Origin: Cytophagaceae bacterium
GTDB lineage: Bacteria; Bacteroidota; Bacteroidia; Cytophagales; Cytophagaceae
Assembly (NCBI GenBank): GCA_019746425.1
Contig: JAIERY010000235.1
Coordinates: forward strand, 1-40,699
DNA length: 40,699 nucleotides
Direction: 5' to 3'
Shown piece by piece: positions 34,297-40,699 of the stretch. Positions within the stretch are counted from its first letter, which is position 1; each line of letters begins with the position of its first letter. The position numbers and the translations under genes were made by a program. The notes under the pieces were generated by a model that worked only from the letters and a program-made list of their open reading frames with translations, had not been told where the DNA came from and made no database searches.

Positions 34297-34322
34297 TAGC
34301 TCATACCTTAAGGCATGAGCTA
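34297..34322. terminator. CTTAAGG-loop hairpin after the GH8 pair
   Basis: The stem TAGCTCAT/ATGAGCTA begins at the first base after the GH8 stop codon, with the loop ACCTTAAGGC. The loop is nearly identical to that at 1414-1441 while the stems differ by paired changes. It can serve the convergent lipoprotein gene as well. The T-run is weak. Confidence 0.6.
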
Positions 34323-34336
34323 AGAATAATTTCTTT

Positions 34337-34846
34337 TTATTGAGGCGTCATATTAATGTCTCCGTTTTCTTTTGCCCAGCTGGCATTTTTAAATTCTTTA
34401 ATCGAGACTTTCTCCGTTAAATCTATATCAATTTTTTTGTTGATACCCCTGGCTCTCACTTTCAGATTTCCTTTTAATCCGATCAGAGCTTTATCTGTAA
34501 ACGCCATCGTAGGAAGAAGCTTATTTACCCGTGTCATATCAGCATTCAGAATCATCACATAAGTATCTTCTGATTTTCTTTTCATTTTTACGTTATCAGC
34601 CAGCTTTACTTTGCCTACCGGCTTTTTATTAATAAAAGCCTCCAGGTCGTAATCTTTGACTTTGATATCATATTTGTTTGGATTAGTAATCTTCATGGTT
34701 ACTTCAAGGTCAGCCGTGCTGTCTGTCATATTCAGTAATTTTACGTTTTGTACTTCCTGCACTTCGACCTGCTTATAAGAAGTAACACAGGACGTGACAA
34801 ATAGTGGAAAAAACAGCACCCAGAAAGAATTAAACAGCTTTTTCAT
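34337..34846 (-). CDS. LEA type 2 family lipoprotein
   Basis: 169 residues from the ATG at 34846 (MKKLFNSFWVLFFPLFVTSC, lipobox VTSC); an ATG six codons upstream is possible but would spoil the signal peptide. The mature domain resembles LEA14/WHy proteins: VQNVKLLNMTDSTADLEVTM, then KITNPNKYDIKVKDYDLEAFINKKPVGKV with the NPN motif, and a later GLKGNLKVRARGINKKIDIDL. Such proteins are thought to be stress-related or to stabilise membranes; no enzyme activity is known. It is convergent with the GH8 genes. Confidence 0.8.
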   Translation of the reverse strand: MKKLFNSFWVLFFPLFVTSCVTSYKQVEVQEVQNVKLLNMTDSTADLEVTMKITNPNKYDIKVKDYDLEAFINKKPVGKVKLADNVKMKRKSEDTYVMILNADMTRVNKLLPTMAFTDKALIGLKGNLKVRARGINKKIDIDLTEKVSIKEFKNASWAKENGDINMTPQ

Positions 34847-35012
34847 ACTTTTTATACCCTCCATATCTTAAGTTTTTAACCGTATTTGTGAAAAATTAGT
34901 TCTGCCCCCGTTCTTAGTCAAGTATAATTTTTTCCTCTAATAAAACAATTTTATTTCCTCCCGGTTTATTATTTAAAGCATCCCGATTTTACAACCTATA
35001 AACCTCACAGCT

Positions 35013-35582
35013 ATGAAAGAACTGCTTTTAATATTTGCCCAGAATCCGTCTGCCAAAGAAAAAAATAATTGGAACTATGAAAATGGAAATGAATTTTTTG
35101 TAGAGCAGCTGAAGCATATATATTCCGCAACAAAGAATATTAATGTAGACAAATTTCTTTTCCACGACTCTCATATTCCTTTAAATGATCTTTGGAATAA
35201 TGAAAGGTATAAAAAGTATATGCAGCTGGGCTCTGATGCGGGAGAAAAAATGTTCAATGGATTTCTTAAAGGGTTTTTAAAAGAGTACGATAATATTGTT
35301 CTGATAAATTTCAGATGCATGGGCCTTACAACGGAAATAATTGAAGAAGCTTTTGTCAAATTAAGAAGACATGATTTTGTGTTAGGCAGTCAAACCAATG
35401 GAAATTTTTATTTATTGGGAATGAAAAAGCTGAATCCCTTTCTATTCGAGGAGTATCAAGGCAGGGAAAATTATTCAGTAAAAAGAATGCTGAACTACTT
35501 CAGGCACGAGAGTAAAACCTATTATCACCTGCAGCCTTTGGCAGAAACCCGGAAAGAAGAAGTTTTTGCTTTGAAATATTAA
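35013..35582 (+). CDS. DUF2064-like glycosyltransferase, degenerate active site
   Basis: 189 residues resembling the DUF2064 (TIGR04282) GT-A glycosyltransferase family: KELLLIFAQNPSA at the N-terminus, QLGSDAGEKMFNGFLKGF, TTEIIEEAFVKLRRHDFVLG and NFYLLGMKKLNPFLFEE follow the family pattern. In active members the nucleotide/metal segment is of the GTDCPxL type and the later loop is DGGYYLIG. Here they read NFRCMGL and NGNFYLLG, so the acidic residues are gone. Either the protein is an inactive relative or it uses another chemistry. No signal peptide; cytoplasmic. Single gene. Confidence 0.65.
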   Translation: MKELLLIFAQNPSAKEKNNWNYENGNEFFVEQLKHIYSATKNINVDKFLFHDSHIPLNDLWNNERYKKYMQLGSDAGEKMFNGFLKGFLKEYDNIVLINFRCMGLTTEIIEEAFVKLRRHDFVLGSQTNGNFYLLGMKKLNPFLFEEYQGRENYSVKRMLNYFRHESKTYYHLQPLAETRKEEVFALKY

Positions 35583-35589
35583 AGGGGAA

Positions 35590-35657
35590 ATTACAAATAA
35601 CAAATCCCAATATTCAAATTCCAAAAATCAATATTGGAATTAGTGATTTGAATTTTG
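35590..35657. repeat. CAAATCCCAATATTCAAATT-type repeat with hairpin
   Basis: Interleaved inverted blocks: CCAATATT (35607-35614)/AATATTGG (35630-35637), ATTCC/GGAAT, and ATTCAAATTCC against GATTTGAATTTTGG further on. They fill the gap between two convergent genes and may act as a terminator. Confidence 0.5.
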
Positions 35658-35661
35658 GTGC

Positions 35662-35931
35662 TTACTCAAGATTGCTGAGTTTGGGAGGTTTTTGTGATTT
35701 GAATTTTACTCCTTCAGCGATGCCTCCTTTGCGGTTTTGTTTTTCATACAGCTCTTCCGCTGTTTCCTGCTTGACCAATTGTAATTCGGAATAAGTTGTC
35801 TTTCCTGAAACTATAGGAAATCCTGCGACTCTTGAGGTTTCGGAACAATGCACACATGTTTTTGCATGAGGCAGGGCTTTCAATCTCAGTTCAGGTATTT
35901 CAGATCCGCATTTAATGCATTTCATAGGCAT
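35662..35931 (-). CDS. DksA/TraR-type zinc finger protein
   Basis: 89 residues. The N-terminal half is a C4 zinc finger of the DksA/TraR kind: CIKCGSEIPELRLKALPHAK with Cys at 4 and 7, then CVHC, the four ligands of the fold. The arrangement I-x-x-x-R-L-x-A-x-P before the second CxxC is the DksA signature. The DksA coiled coil is absent, so it cannot simply be a DksA; it belongs with the small Bacteroidota proteins that keep only the finger. Role unknown; RNA polymerase contact is only a guess. Start at 35931, or two codons later at 35925. Confidence 0.78.
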   Translation of the reverse strand: MPMKCIKCGSEIPELRLKALPHAKTCVHCSETSRVAGFPIVSGKTTYSELQLVKQETAEELYEKQNRKGGIAEGVKFKSQKPPKLSNLE

Positions 35932-36017
35932 TCAATAAGTTTCATTTAAGAATAATAATCATTATATTGGGTAAACGTGTTGCCGGGATTTATCGTTTCA
36001 CCTTAAATTTTTTCCTT

Positions 36018-36656
36018 ATGCAACAGTCAGACCATGCTACGGAAAGAGAAGTCAGATTTCATCTTCGGACTTCCTACAAAAATGTAAGAATTTTTTATAT
36101 TTCTTTCATTGTTTTTCTTCTTTTAGGAATAGCATCTCTTTTTTTCGTGGAAGGAGATAAAATTTATGCATCATTTATGGTGATTGGTTTTGCTGCATTC
36201 ATGCTTTTAATCACCTGGTCCCAGAATCTCACTTATCATTCGTATTACAGCATTTATCCCGATCATTTATTACTAAAAAGAGGATCTCAGCGCAGAACCA
36301 TTAAAATGAAAAATATTGAAGAGATAAAAATCCTGGATGAAGGAGAGGCCATGAAGCAACTGGTGAAGTTCCAGGAAGAAGAATTGAAAACAAGAAACAG
36401 CCTCGATATGGTGGCGGCATTTTCAGCACAAAGAGAACTGGGTAAGTTTACTTCCTATTGCACCGTTCCGGTAATATTTGAAAAAACGACCATGGGTAAT
36501 CACACCAATGTTGTAAACCAGGGAGCGAAGACAACAGGATATTTTGTATTGGTCTCTTCTAAGAAAGGAGCAAAATTACTTCTTAGTCCTCTCGATTGTG
36601 AGGGTTTTGTCAAACAAGTTGATTCATACAGGAATAAAAACTATGAAAAGGTTTAA
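36018..36656 (+). CDS. Membrane protein with PH-like soluble domain
   Basis: 212 residues from the ATG at 36018; a TTG 17 codons upstream would only add an unlikely leader. A short charged N-terminus is followed by two adjacent membrane segments (FYISFIVFLLLGIASLFFV and ASFMVIGFAAFMLLITW). Next comes a soluble domain, YHSYYSIYPDHLLLKRGSQR, then TIKMKNIEEIKILDEG, like the bacterial PH (YdbT/YcxB-like) membrane proteins. Function unknown. The last 14 bp overlap the start of the GH9 gene in another frame, so translation of the two is probably coupled. Confidence 0.7.
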   Translation: MQQSDHATEREVRFHLRTSYKNVRIFYISFIVFLLLGIASLFFVEGDKIYASFMVIGFAAFMLLITWSQNLTYHSYYSIYPDHLLLKRGSQRRTIKMKNIEEIKILDEGEAMKQLVKFQEEELKTRNSLDMVAAFSAQRELGKFTSYCTVPVIFEKTTMGNHTNVVNQGAKTTGYFVLVSSKKGAKLLLSPLDCEGFVKQVDSYRNKNYEKV

Positions 36657-38361
36657 TGCTCTTTTTTTAATTATCTCTTTTTTTTTCATTCACTCATCTT
36701 TTGCAGGCCGCTATGTCAGGTATAATCTCGCAGGCTATAATCCGCAGAGAAAAAAGACATTGATCATCATGTCAGACAACAACTGCATTAATACTCCCTG
36801 GAGAATTAAAGATAAAAATGCCGCAGTGGTTTTATCGGGGACCGTACCAAAGTCAATAGCTTCAGCCGGAATCCATACTCCTAAATTTTTCAATCATGAA
36901 ATTGATTTCAGTTCACTTAGTAAAGAAGGCATATATACTTTTGAAATAGACAATACAGATACTTTTAATATTAAAATCGCAAAGCAGCCTTATGCGGAAT
37001 ATACCGATGATATCTTAAGATACCTTCGTTCCCAGCGGTGCGGAACAGATCAGTGCGTAGATCACAAACCTTGTCATAGCGGAGATAAGACATGCAGCAT
37101 TCATAGGAGAAAAGACAATGATAATAAAAGCTGGAGCTTTGATCCGGCTAACAAATCGGTGAACATGCTGGGCGGGTGGCACGATGCGGGAGATTATATA
37201 AAATTTACGCTGACCACCGCTTATACCACTTATTTTGTATTGAGATCCTACGAAGCTTATCCTGAAATTTTTAATAAGAAAGAATACAGCAGGACAGATC
37301 TCATAGATATCCTCGATGAAGCAAAATGGGGATTGGATTACCTGGTAAAATGCATGCCCGATACCACAGAGTTTATTATTCAGGCAGGAGGTATTGAAGA
37401 TCATCACCAGGGACTAAGGCTTCCTGAAAAAGATATTTTGAATGGCAACAGGGAATGTTACTCTGCTATGTCTCCGACACAGATGGGATATACGGCAGCA
37501 GCGCTTGCGCTTGGGGCAAAGATATTTAATAGTATCGGGAAAAAGGAAGAAGCAAAAAAATATGAAGAGATGGCTAAAAAGATTTACCGTCTGGCCTTAA
37601 GCAATGATAAAGATATAAATGCTGCATGGTATGAAAAAGATTTTGCTTTTTATGGCGACAATTCCAAAAACGACAACATGCAGTTGGCATCAGTAGAGCT
37701 ATACAATCTTACCAATGATAAAAGCTATCTCAAAAGAGCCAGTGACTACGCAGAGAAAGCTCAGGGTGCCGGTTGGGCAGCATGGCCATCTGTAAATATG
37801 TTCGCTCATGCCAGACTATGTCCTTATAATAATGCTGTGCTGACCTATATGGAATATGATCTGAATTCATTTCAGGCAATAGCGCGGGAAGAAAATAATA
37901 TCTGGGGTGTCCCTCATAAATACACCTGGGCGACTTTATATTCTTTTTTCTCTGTGTCCAATGCCTCGCTGCTTCATATGCAATACACTCAGGAAATGAA
38001 ATACAATGAAATGATATACGATGTAATTGATTATACTTTTGGAAAGAATAACTGGGGAGTTTCTATGATAGCGCTGAAGGAAATAAATCCAAGTGTAAGA
38101 AATATTTATTCGCAGGTATATGCGCTGCAACCCGATTTATATCCTGCAGGCGCTATTGCCGAAGGTTCCGGCGACAATGAAACCCATAAAAACCTGATGC
38201 AGTATTTTAAAATCAGCGAAACAGATCCCTACCATAAGTTCAACACCAGCGATGTCGTATTTTATGATAACAATACTGATTTTCAATGCATGGAAACGAC
38301 CATTACCGGATTAGCAGACGGCCTGTTTTTGCTGACGCTGGCGTCAAAAGTGTCGAAGTAG
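36643..38361 (+). CDS. GH9 endoglucanase (cellulase)
   Basis: 572 residues from the ATG at 36643 (KRFNALFLIISFFFIHSSFA signal peptide); the frame extends 33 codons further up inside the previous gene, but those lack sense as a leader. An N-terminal Ig-like CelD_N domain (about 22-110, YVRYNLAGYNPQRKK) precedes the (alpha/alpha)6 GH9 barrel. GGWHDAGDYIKFT carries the catalytic Asp pair (Asp181, Asp184) and Glu551 in QCMETTITGLADG is the probable acid. A Cys-rich insert (CGTDQC, CVDHKPCHSGDKTC) may bind metal or be disulfide-bonded. There is no T9SS domain and no CBM, so it is more likely periplasmic or exported by another path than the GH8 pair. Hydrolyses beta-1,4-glucan. Confidence 0.92.
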   Translation: MKRFNALFLIISFFFIHSSFAGRYVRYNLAGYNPQRKKTLIIMSDNNCINTPWRIKDKNAAVVLSGTVPKSIASAGIHTPKFFNHEIDFSSLSKEGIYTFEIDNTDTFNIKIAKQPYAEYTDDILRYLRSQRCGTDQCVDHKPCHSGDKTCSIHRRKDNDNKSWSFDPANKSVNMLGGWHDAGDYIKFTLTTAYTTYFVLRSYEAYPEIFNKKEYSRTDLIDILDEAKWGLDYLVKCMPDTTEFIIQAGGIEDHHQGLRLPEKDILNGNRECYSAMSPTQMGYTAAALALGAKIFNSIGKKEEAKKYEEMAKKIYRLALSNDKDINAAWYEKDFAFYGDNSKNDNMQLASVELYNLTNDKSYLKRASDYAEKAQGAGWAAWPSVNMFAHARLCPYNNAVLTYMEYDLNSFQAIAREENNIWGVPHKYTWATLYSFFSVSNASLLHMQYTQEMKYNEMIYDVIDYTFGKNNWGVSMIALKEINPSVRNIYSQVYALQPDLYPAGAIAEGSGDNETHKNLMQYFKISETDPYHKFNTSDVVFYDNNTDFQCMETTITGLADGLFLLTLASKVSK

Positions 38362-38410
38362 TTTTATCTTATAGTGACGAAAATTATTAAGCCGCATAGC
38401 TTACTCTTTG

Positions 38411-38567
38411 CGTCATTCCTGCGAAGGCAGGAATCTCTAGGTAAAGCGGACATTAACCTTTAGGAAATCTTATTTTGACGTACTCAGTTTATTATTTGAT
38501 GTACTCAGTTTATTAAATAATTAACTACGTACAAAAGGACGAGATCCCTGCCTTCGCAGGGATGACG
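38411..38567. repeat. REPIN-like palindrome pair, copy D
   Basis: Left arm CGTCATTCCTGCGAAGGCAG and right arm CCCTGCCTTCGCAGGGATGA. The block ACAAAAGGACGAG before the right arm is the complement of CTCGTCCTTTTGT in copies A and C, so this copy is inserted in the opposite orientation. Confidence 0.75.
38475..38515. repeat. Two direct 20-bp repeats
   Basis: TTGACGTACTCAGTTTATTA (38475-38494) and TTGATGTACTCAGTTTATTA (38496-38515), one mismatch, spaced by one base, inside REPIN-like copy D. Copies A to C have nothing comparable in their interiors. Confidence 0.7.
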
Positions 38568-38616
38568 GTGAGAGTTGATATGACATTAACGTATTCTGTC
38601 TGTTGGGAATTCTCAT

Positions 38617-39278
38617 CTAACAATCGATCATATAGCGCATACTTATTAATTTCTCCTCTTCAAATTTCACCAGCCATCTGTCGCCGGAATTTTCATCAGT
38701 AAAAAGATAAATAAATTGATAAGTTTTTCCTGTGTTTTTATCAACAACTTCATTGAGTGTTCCATATGCTGCCGGGAATTTTTTCATCCGGCGTAGTCTG
38801 GTCATTTTATCCAAAGTAATATGCTGACTGTTAAGCATAATATTACTTTTTGTGAAGTCAATAGAGAAAATATGTGTTTTATTTTTAAGTGTCGCAAAGC
38901 AGGCACCTTTGAAATAATACATATTCAGTGAATCATAGAAAACACCAATGGAGTCATGCAAGCTTCCACAGTCAAAGGGTTCCCGAATAACTGAATCGGG
39001 TTTCCCTAATATTTTTTCAATATGATTTAAATTATCCCAGAAAGAAATGCTATTATTAATTTTAATTGAATCAACGTGCAGCACAGGAAGGGCCGTTATT
39101 TTAGGTGGTGCATTTAAAATAGAATCTAATGTGGAACGCGGGATGGTTGAATATTTGTTAGATTCATCAGGTACAAGTACTCATGGATGCGCTCTTCGCG
39201 GCTTTTCTTTCCCTCTATTTTGTTTTCGCAGGAAATCAGAAATAGAGAAATGCAATACAAAAAAAGAAAACATCTCAT
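38617..39278 (-). pseudogene. Lipoprotein gene broken by a frameshift
   Basis: Starting at the ATG at 39278, the frame gives a clear lipoprotein signal MRCFLFLYCISLFLISCENK (lipobox LISC) and continues to RIHEYL. It then runs into nonsense and a TAG at about 39130. From about 39173 another frame continues VPDESNKYSTIPRSTLDSIL and on through LHVDSIKINNSISFWDNLNH to the stop at 38617. The two join smoothly if one base is restored near GTACAAGTAC (39171-39180). The 155-codon piece alone would have to start at a GTG (39084) with no signal. The mature part (about 185 residues) has no recognised domain. Confidence 0.65.
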
Positions 39279-39318
39279 GAAGTTAAATCAGAGTAATCAC
39301 TCAATCACAAATCAGCGA

Positions 39319-40368
39319 TCAATTATACTGCGACGGTACAAAATAATTTTCCCTGCTAGGCATTAAAAAATTAAGATCAATCCAGGTTACAAACTCATTG
39401 TAGAGTTCTTCATTCCTTGACTTCCATTTTTCAAACTCTTCCGGGTTTCCTTCTTTAAAAAGCCAGTAGTGGTATGCTTCAAAATATCCGCGGAAATATA
39501 ATTGCTGATGCCAGTCAAATAAAGTGTTGGGGTATCTGTTATTGTCGCCATTTTCTATCCACTTTGTCAGAAATATTTTTCTTACATTATAAATAGTGGC
39601 AATGGTCATAGGCTTTCTTACCGAGTCTGCAGCCCATTGTGAGATTCTTTCAAAATCATGTTCAAAGTTTTTGTGTGTAGTATCTGCATCTGCCAGTTCG
39701 ACCGTAACCTTTCCGCTTTCTGAAACCACAATTCCTTTCTGATATACATCATAGACCATTCTGCCCAGCTCATGCGACTTATCTGTTACACCTTCCATGT
39801 TTATGTACAACTCAGCAAAAACGATTCCCCATAATTTATCTTCCATGCTGGAGTGTAATTTCGAGGCCCAGTAATAATTTTCGGAGTATTCAGGCTCAGC
39901 CTGTATTCCTTTTTCGAAGTAAGATAAAGCTTCTTTATAGTTTCTTCCTTTCATGAACAGATTTCCTAAATCACCATACAAAATTCCTGAGTTTGGAAAT
40001 TTTTCCAGTCCCGCCTGATAAGTCTGAATAGCCTTATCGGTATTTTTTGAATTTTCATAACTGCTTCCTAAAAGATGATAGCCAAGGTCTGTTACCTCTT
40101 TGTGCTGCAGCAATGGCTCAATAAGCTGAATGGTTTTTTTATACTGATGTGTCAGGTAATGAGAATGGGCAATTTCATAGGGGTAGAAAAAATTTTCGGG
40201 ATCCAGCTTGCTTGCCTGTTCAAAAAACCCGATCGCATTTTCTATCTCCCCTTTGTCCATTTCCTCAATGCCTTTCAGGCAAAGCTGATGCGCTTTTTCT
40301 TTATCAGTCTGTGAGAAAGCATGAGAGCTGGTAATAATTAATAAAAGAATAGCTAGAAGGGTTTTCAT
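39319..40368 (-). CDS. Secreted TPR-repeat protein
   Basis: 349 residues with a signal peptide (KTLLAILLLIITSSHAFSQ). About four tetratricopeptide repeats follow (residues 24-160: KGIEEMDKGEIENAIGFFEQ, then YKKTIQLIEPLLQ, KAIQTYQAGLEKFPNS, YKEALSYFEKGIQAEPE). The C-terminal half (about 175-349), with Trp/Tyr-rich helices such as YFRGYFEAYHYWLFKEG, is not recognised. TPRs mediate protein contacts, so a periplasmic scaffold or assembly role is a reasonable inference. Monocistronic. Confidence 0.8.
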   Translation of the reverse strand: MKTLLAILLLIITSSHAFSQTDKEKAHQLCLKGIEEMDKGEIENAIGFFEQASKLDPENFFYPYEIAHSHYLTHQYKKTIQLIEPLLQHKEVTDLGYHLLGSSYENSKNTDKAIQTYQAGLEKFPNSGILYGDLGNLFMKGRNYKEALSYFEKGIQAEPEYSENYYWASKLHSSMEDKLWGIVFAELYINMEGVTDKSHELGRMVYDVYQKGIVVSESGKVTVELADADTTHKNFEHDFERISQWAADSVRKPMTIATIYNVRKIFLTKWIENGDNNRYPNTLFDWHQQLYFRGYFEAYHYWLFKEGNPEEFEKWKSRNEELYNEFVTWIDLNFLMPSRENYFVPSQYN

Positions 40369-40403
40369 CGGCTTAACTGGGTATAATCAACAAATATAAA
40401 AAA

Positions 40404-40519
40404 ATAGTCATTATTCTAAAAAGTCATTAGTCATTGGTCATTAATAAATAGCCGTTTTAAAAAGAATATATACAAAATGAAGCAAATGAAGTATTCCAAT
40501 GACTAATTACTAATGACCA
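40404..40519. repeat. GTCATTAGTCATTGG minisatellite, inverted arms
   Basis: AGTCATTAGTCATTGGTCAT (from 40422) is inverted as CCAATGACTAATTACTAATG (from 40496). A third unit ATAGTCATTATT lies at 40404. It sits between the TPR gene and the last gene. Confidence 0.6.
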
Positions 40520-40608
40520 ATTTCATCAGGCAACCCTTTTTATTTCCCCTTTGTCTTTGCTTCAAGACGTCTGAAAAAATCAATTAATAACATTTTTAAA
40601 ATAAGAAT

Positions 40609-40699
40609 ATGAAAATCAACATTAAACCTTTTATCAGCGTTTTAATTTTAAGCATGGGCATGATGAGCTGTGACAAAAATAAAGAAACGGCAGTACCAT
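40609..40699 (+). CDS. N-terminus of a lipoprotein, cut by the window edge
   Basis: The frame reads MKINIKPFISVLILSMGMMS and then Cys21 (lipobox MMSC), followed by DKNKETAVP at the edge. The start has A/T-rich upstream sequence without Shine-Dalgarno. A secreted lipoprotein is clear; its family is not. Confidence 0.7.
   Translation, partial: MKINIKPFISVLILSMGMMSCDKNKETAVP

Noticed and set aside
36544-36642. 33-codon upstream extension of the GH9 gene
   Set aside because: Starts at TTG inside the previous gene; the ATG at 36643 opens a perfect signal peptide.

Overview
The window looks like chromosomal DNA of a cellulose-degrading member of the Bacteroidota, order Cytophagales (Cytophaga/Sporocytophaga-like). 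The basis is: low GC; start codons mostly preceded by A/T-rich sequence rather than Shine-Dalgarno motifs; two giant secreted GH8 glucanases ending in type IX secretion (T9SS) sorting domains; a GH9 glucanase; a DUF4286 protein; and protein sequences of Bacteroidota type throughout. The genus is inferred, not proven. No rRNA, tRNA, CRISPR array or complete insertion sequence was seen.

Layout. 1-1.45 kb is repeat-rich and eroded: the tail of a gene, a palindrome-pair repeat, a MITE-like element with about 34-bp terminal inverted repeats, and the C-terminal remnant of a larger protein gene. 1.48-9.5 kb is mostly housekeeping: corA and rho (minus), serS (plus), a DUF4286 gene (minus) and a FucP/GluP-type sugar transporter (plus). 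It also holds a 26-codon lysine-rich micro-gene with its own strong RBS and terminator, lying between two exact 20-bp inverted repeats. 9.5-10.7 kb is lysA, interrupted near its 3' end by an in-frame TAA. 10.9-19.2 kb is a complete tryptophan operon: a leader peptide with three consecutive Trp codons, an attenuator, then trpE, an S23/IVP four-helix-bundle gene, trpG, trpD, a small secreted-protein gene, trpC, trpF, trpB, trpA and a HisA-like gene. 19.3-25.5 kb is on the minus strand: nfo, a lipoprotein, an esterase-like hydrolase and mfd. 25.8-34.3 kb is a tandem pair of GH8 glucanases. 34.3-40.7 kb holds a LEA-type lipoprotein, a degenerate DUF2064 glycosyltransferase, a DksA/TraR-type zinc finger protein, a membrane protein overlapping a GH9 glucanase, a frameshifted lipoprotein gene, a TPR protein and the start of another lipoprotein gene.

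How it works together. The trp genes cover chorismate to tryptophan completely, and the leader reads as a textbook ribosome-mediated attenuator. The two odd features of the operon are the inserted S23 gene, bracketed by complementary repeats, and the terminal HisA homologue, which keeps most of the HisA active site but has Ser instead of the catalytic Asp of strand 1 while a normal TrpF is present. The GH8 pair and the GH9 enzyme suggest surface or secreted breakdown of beta-1,4-glucan, and the sugar transporter elsewhere in the window could take up products (inference).

The window is also peppered with small palindromic repeat pairs of REPIN/MITE type (at least four of one family plus two other types), mostly in gaps between genes.
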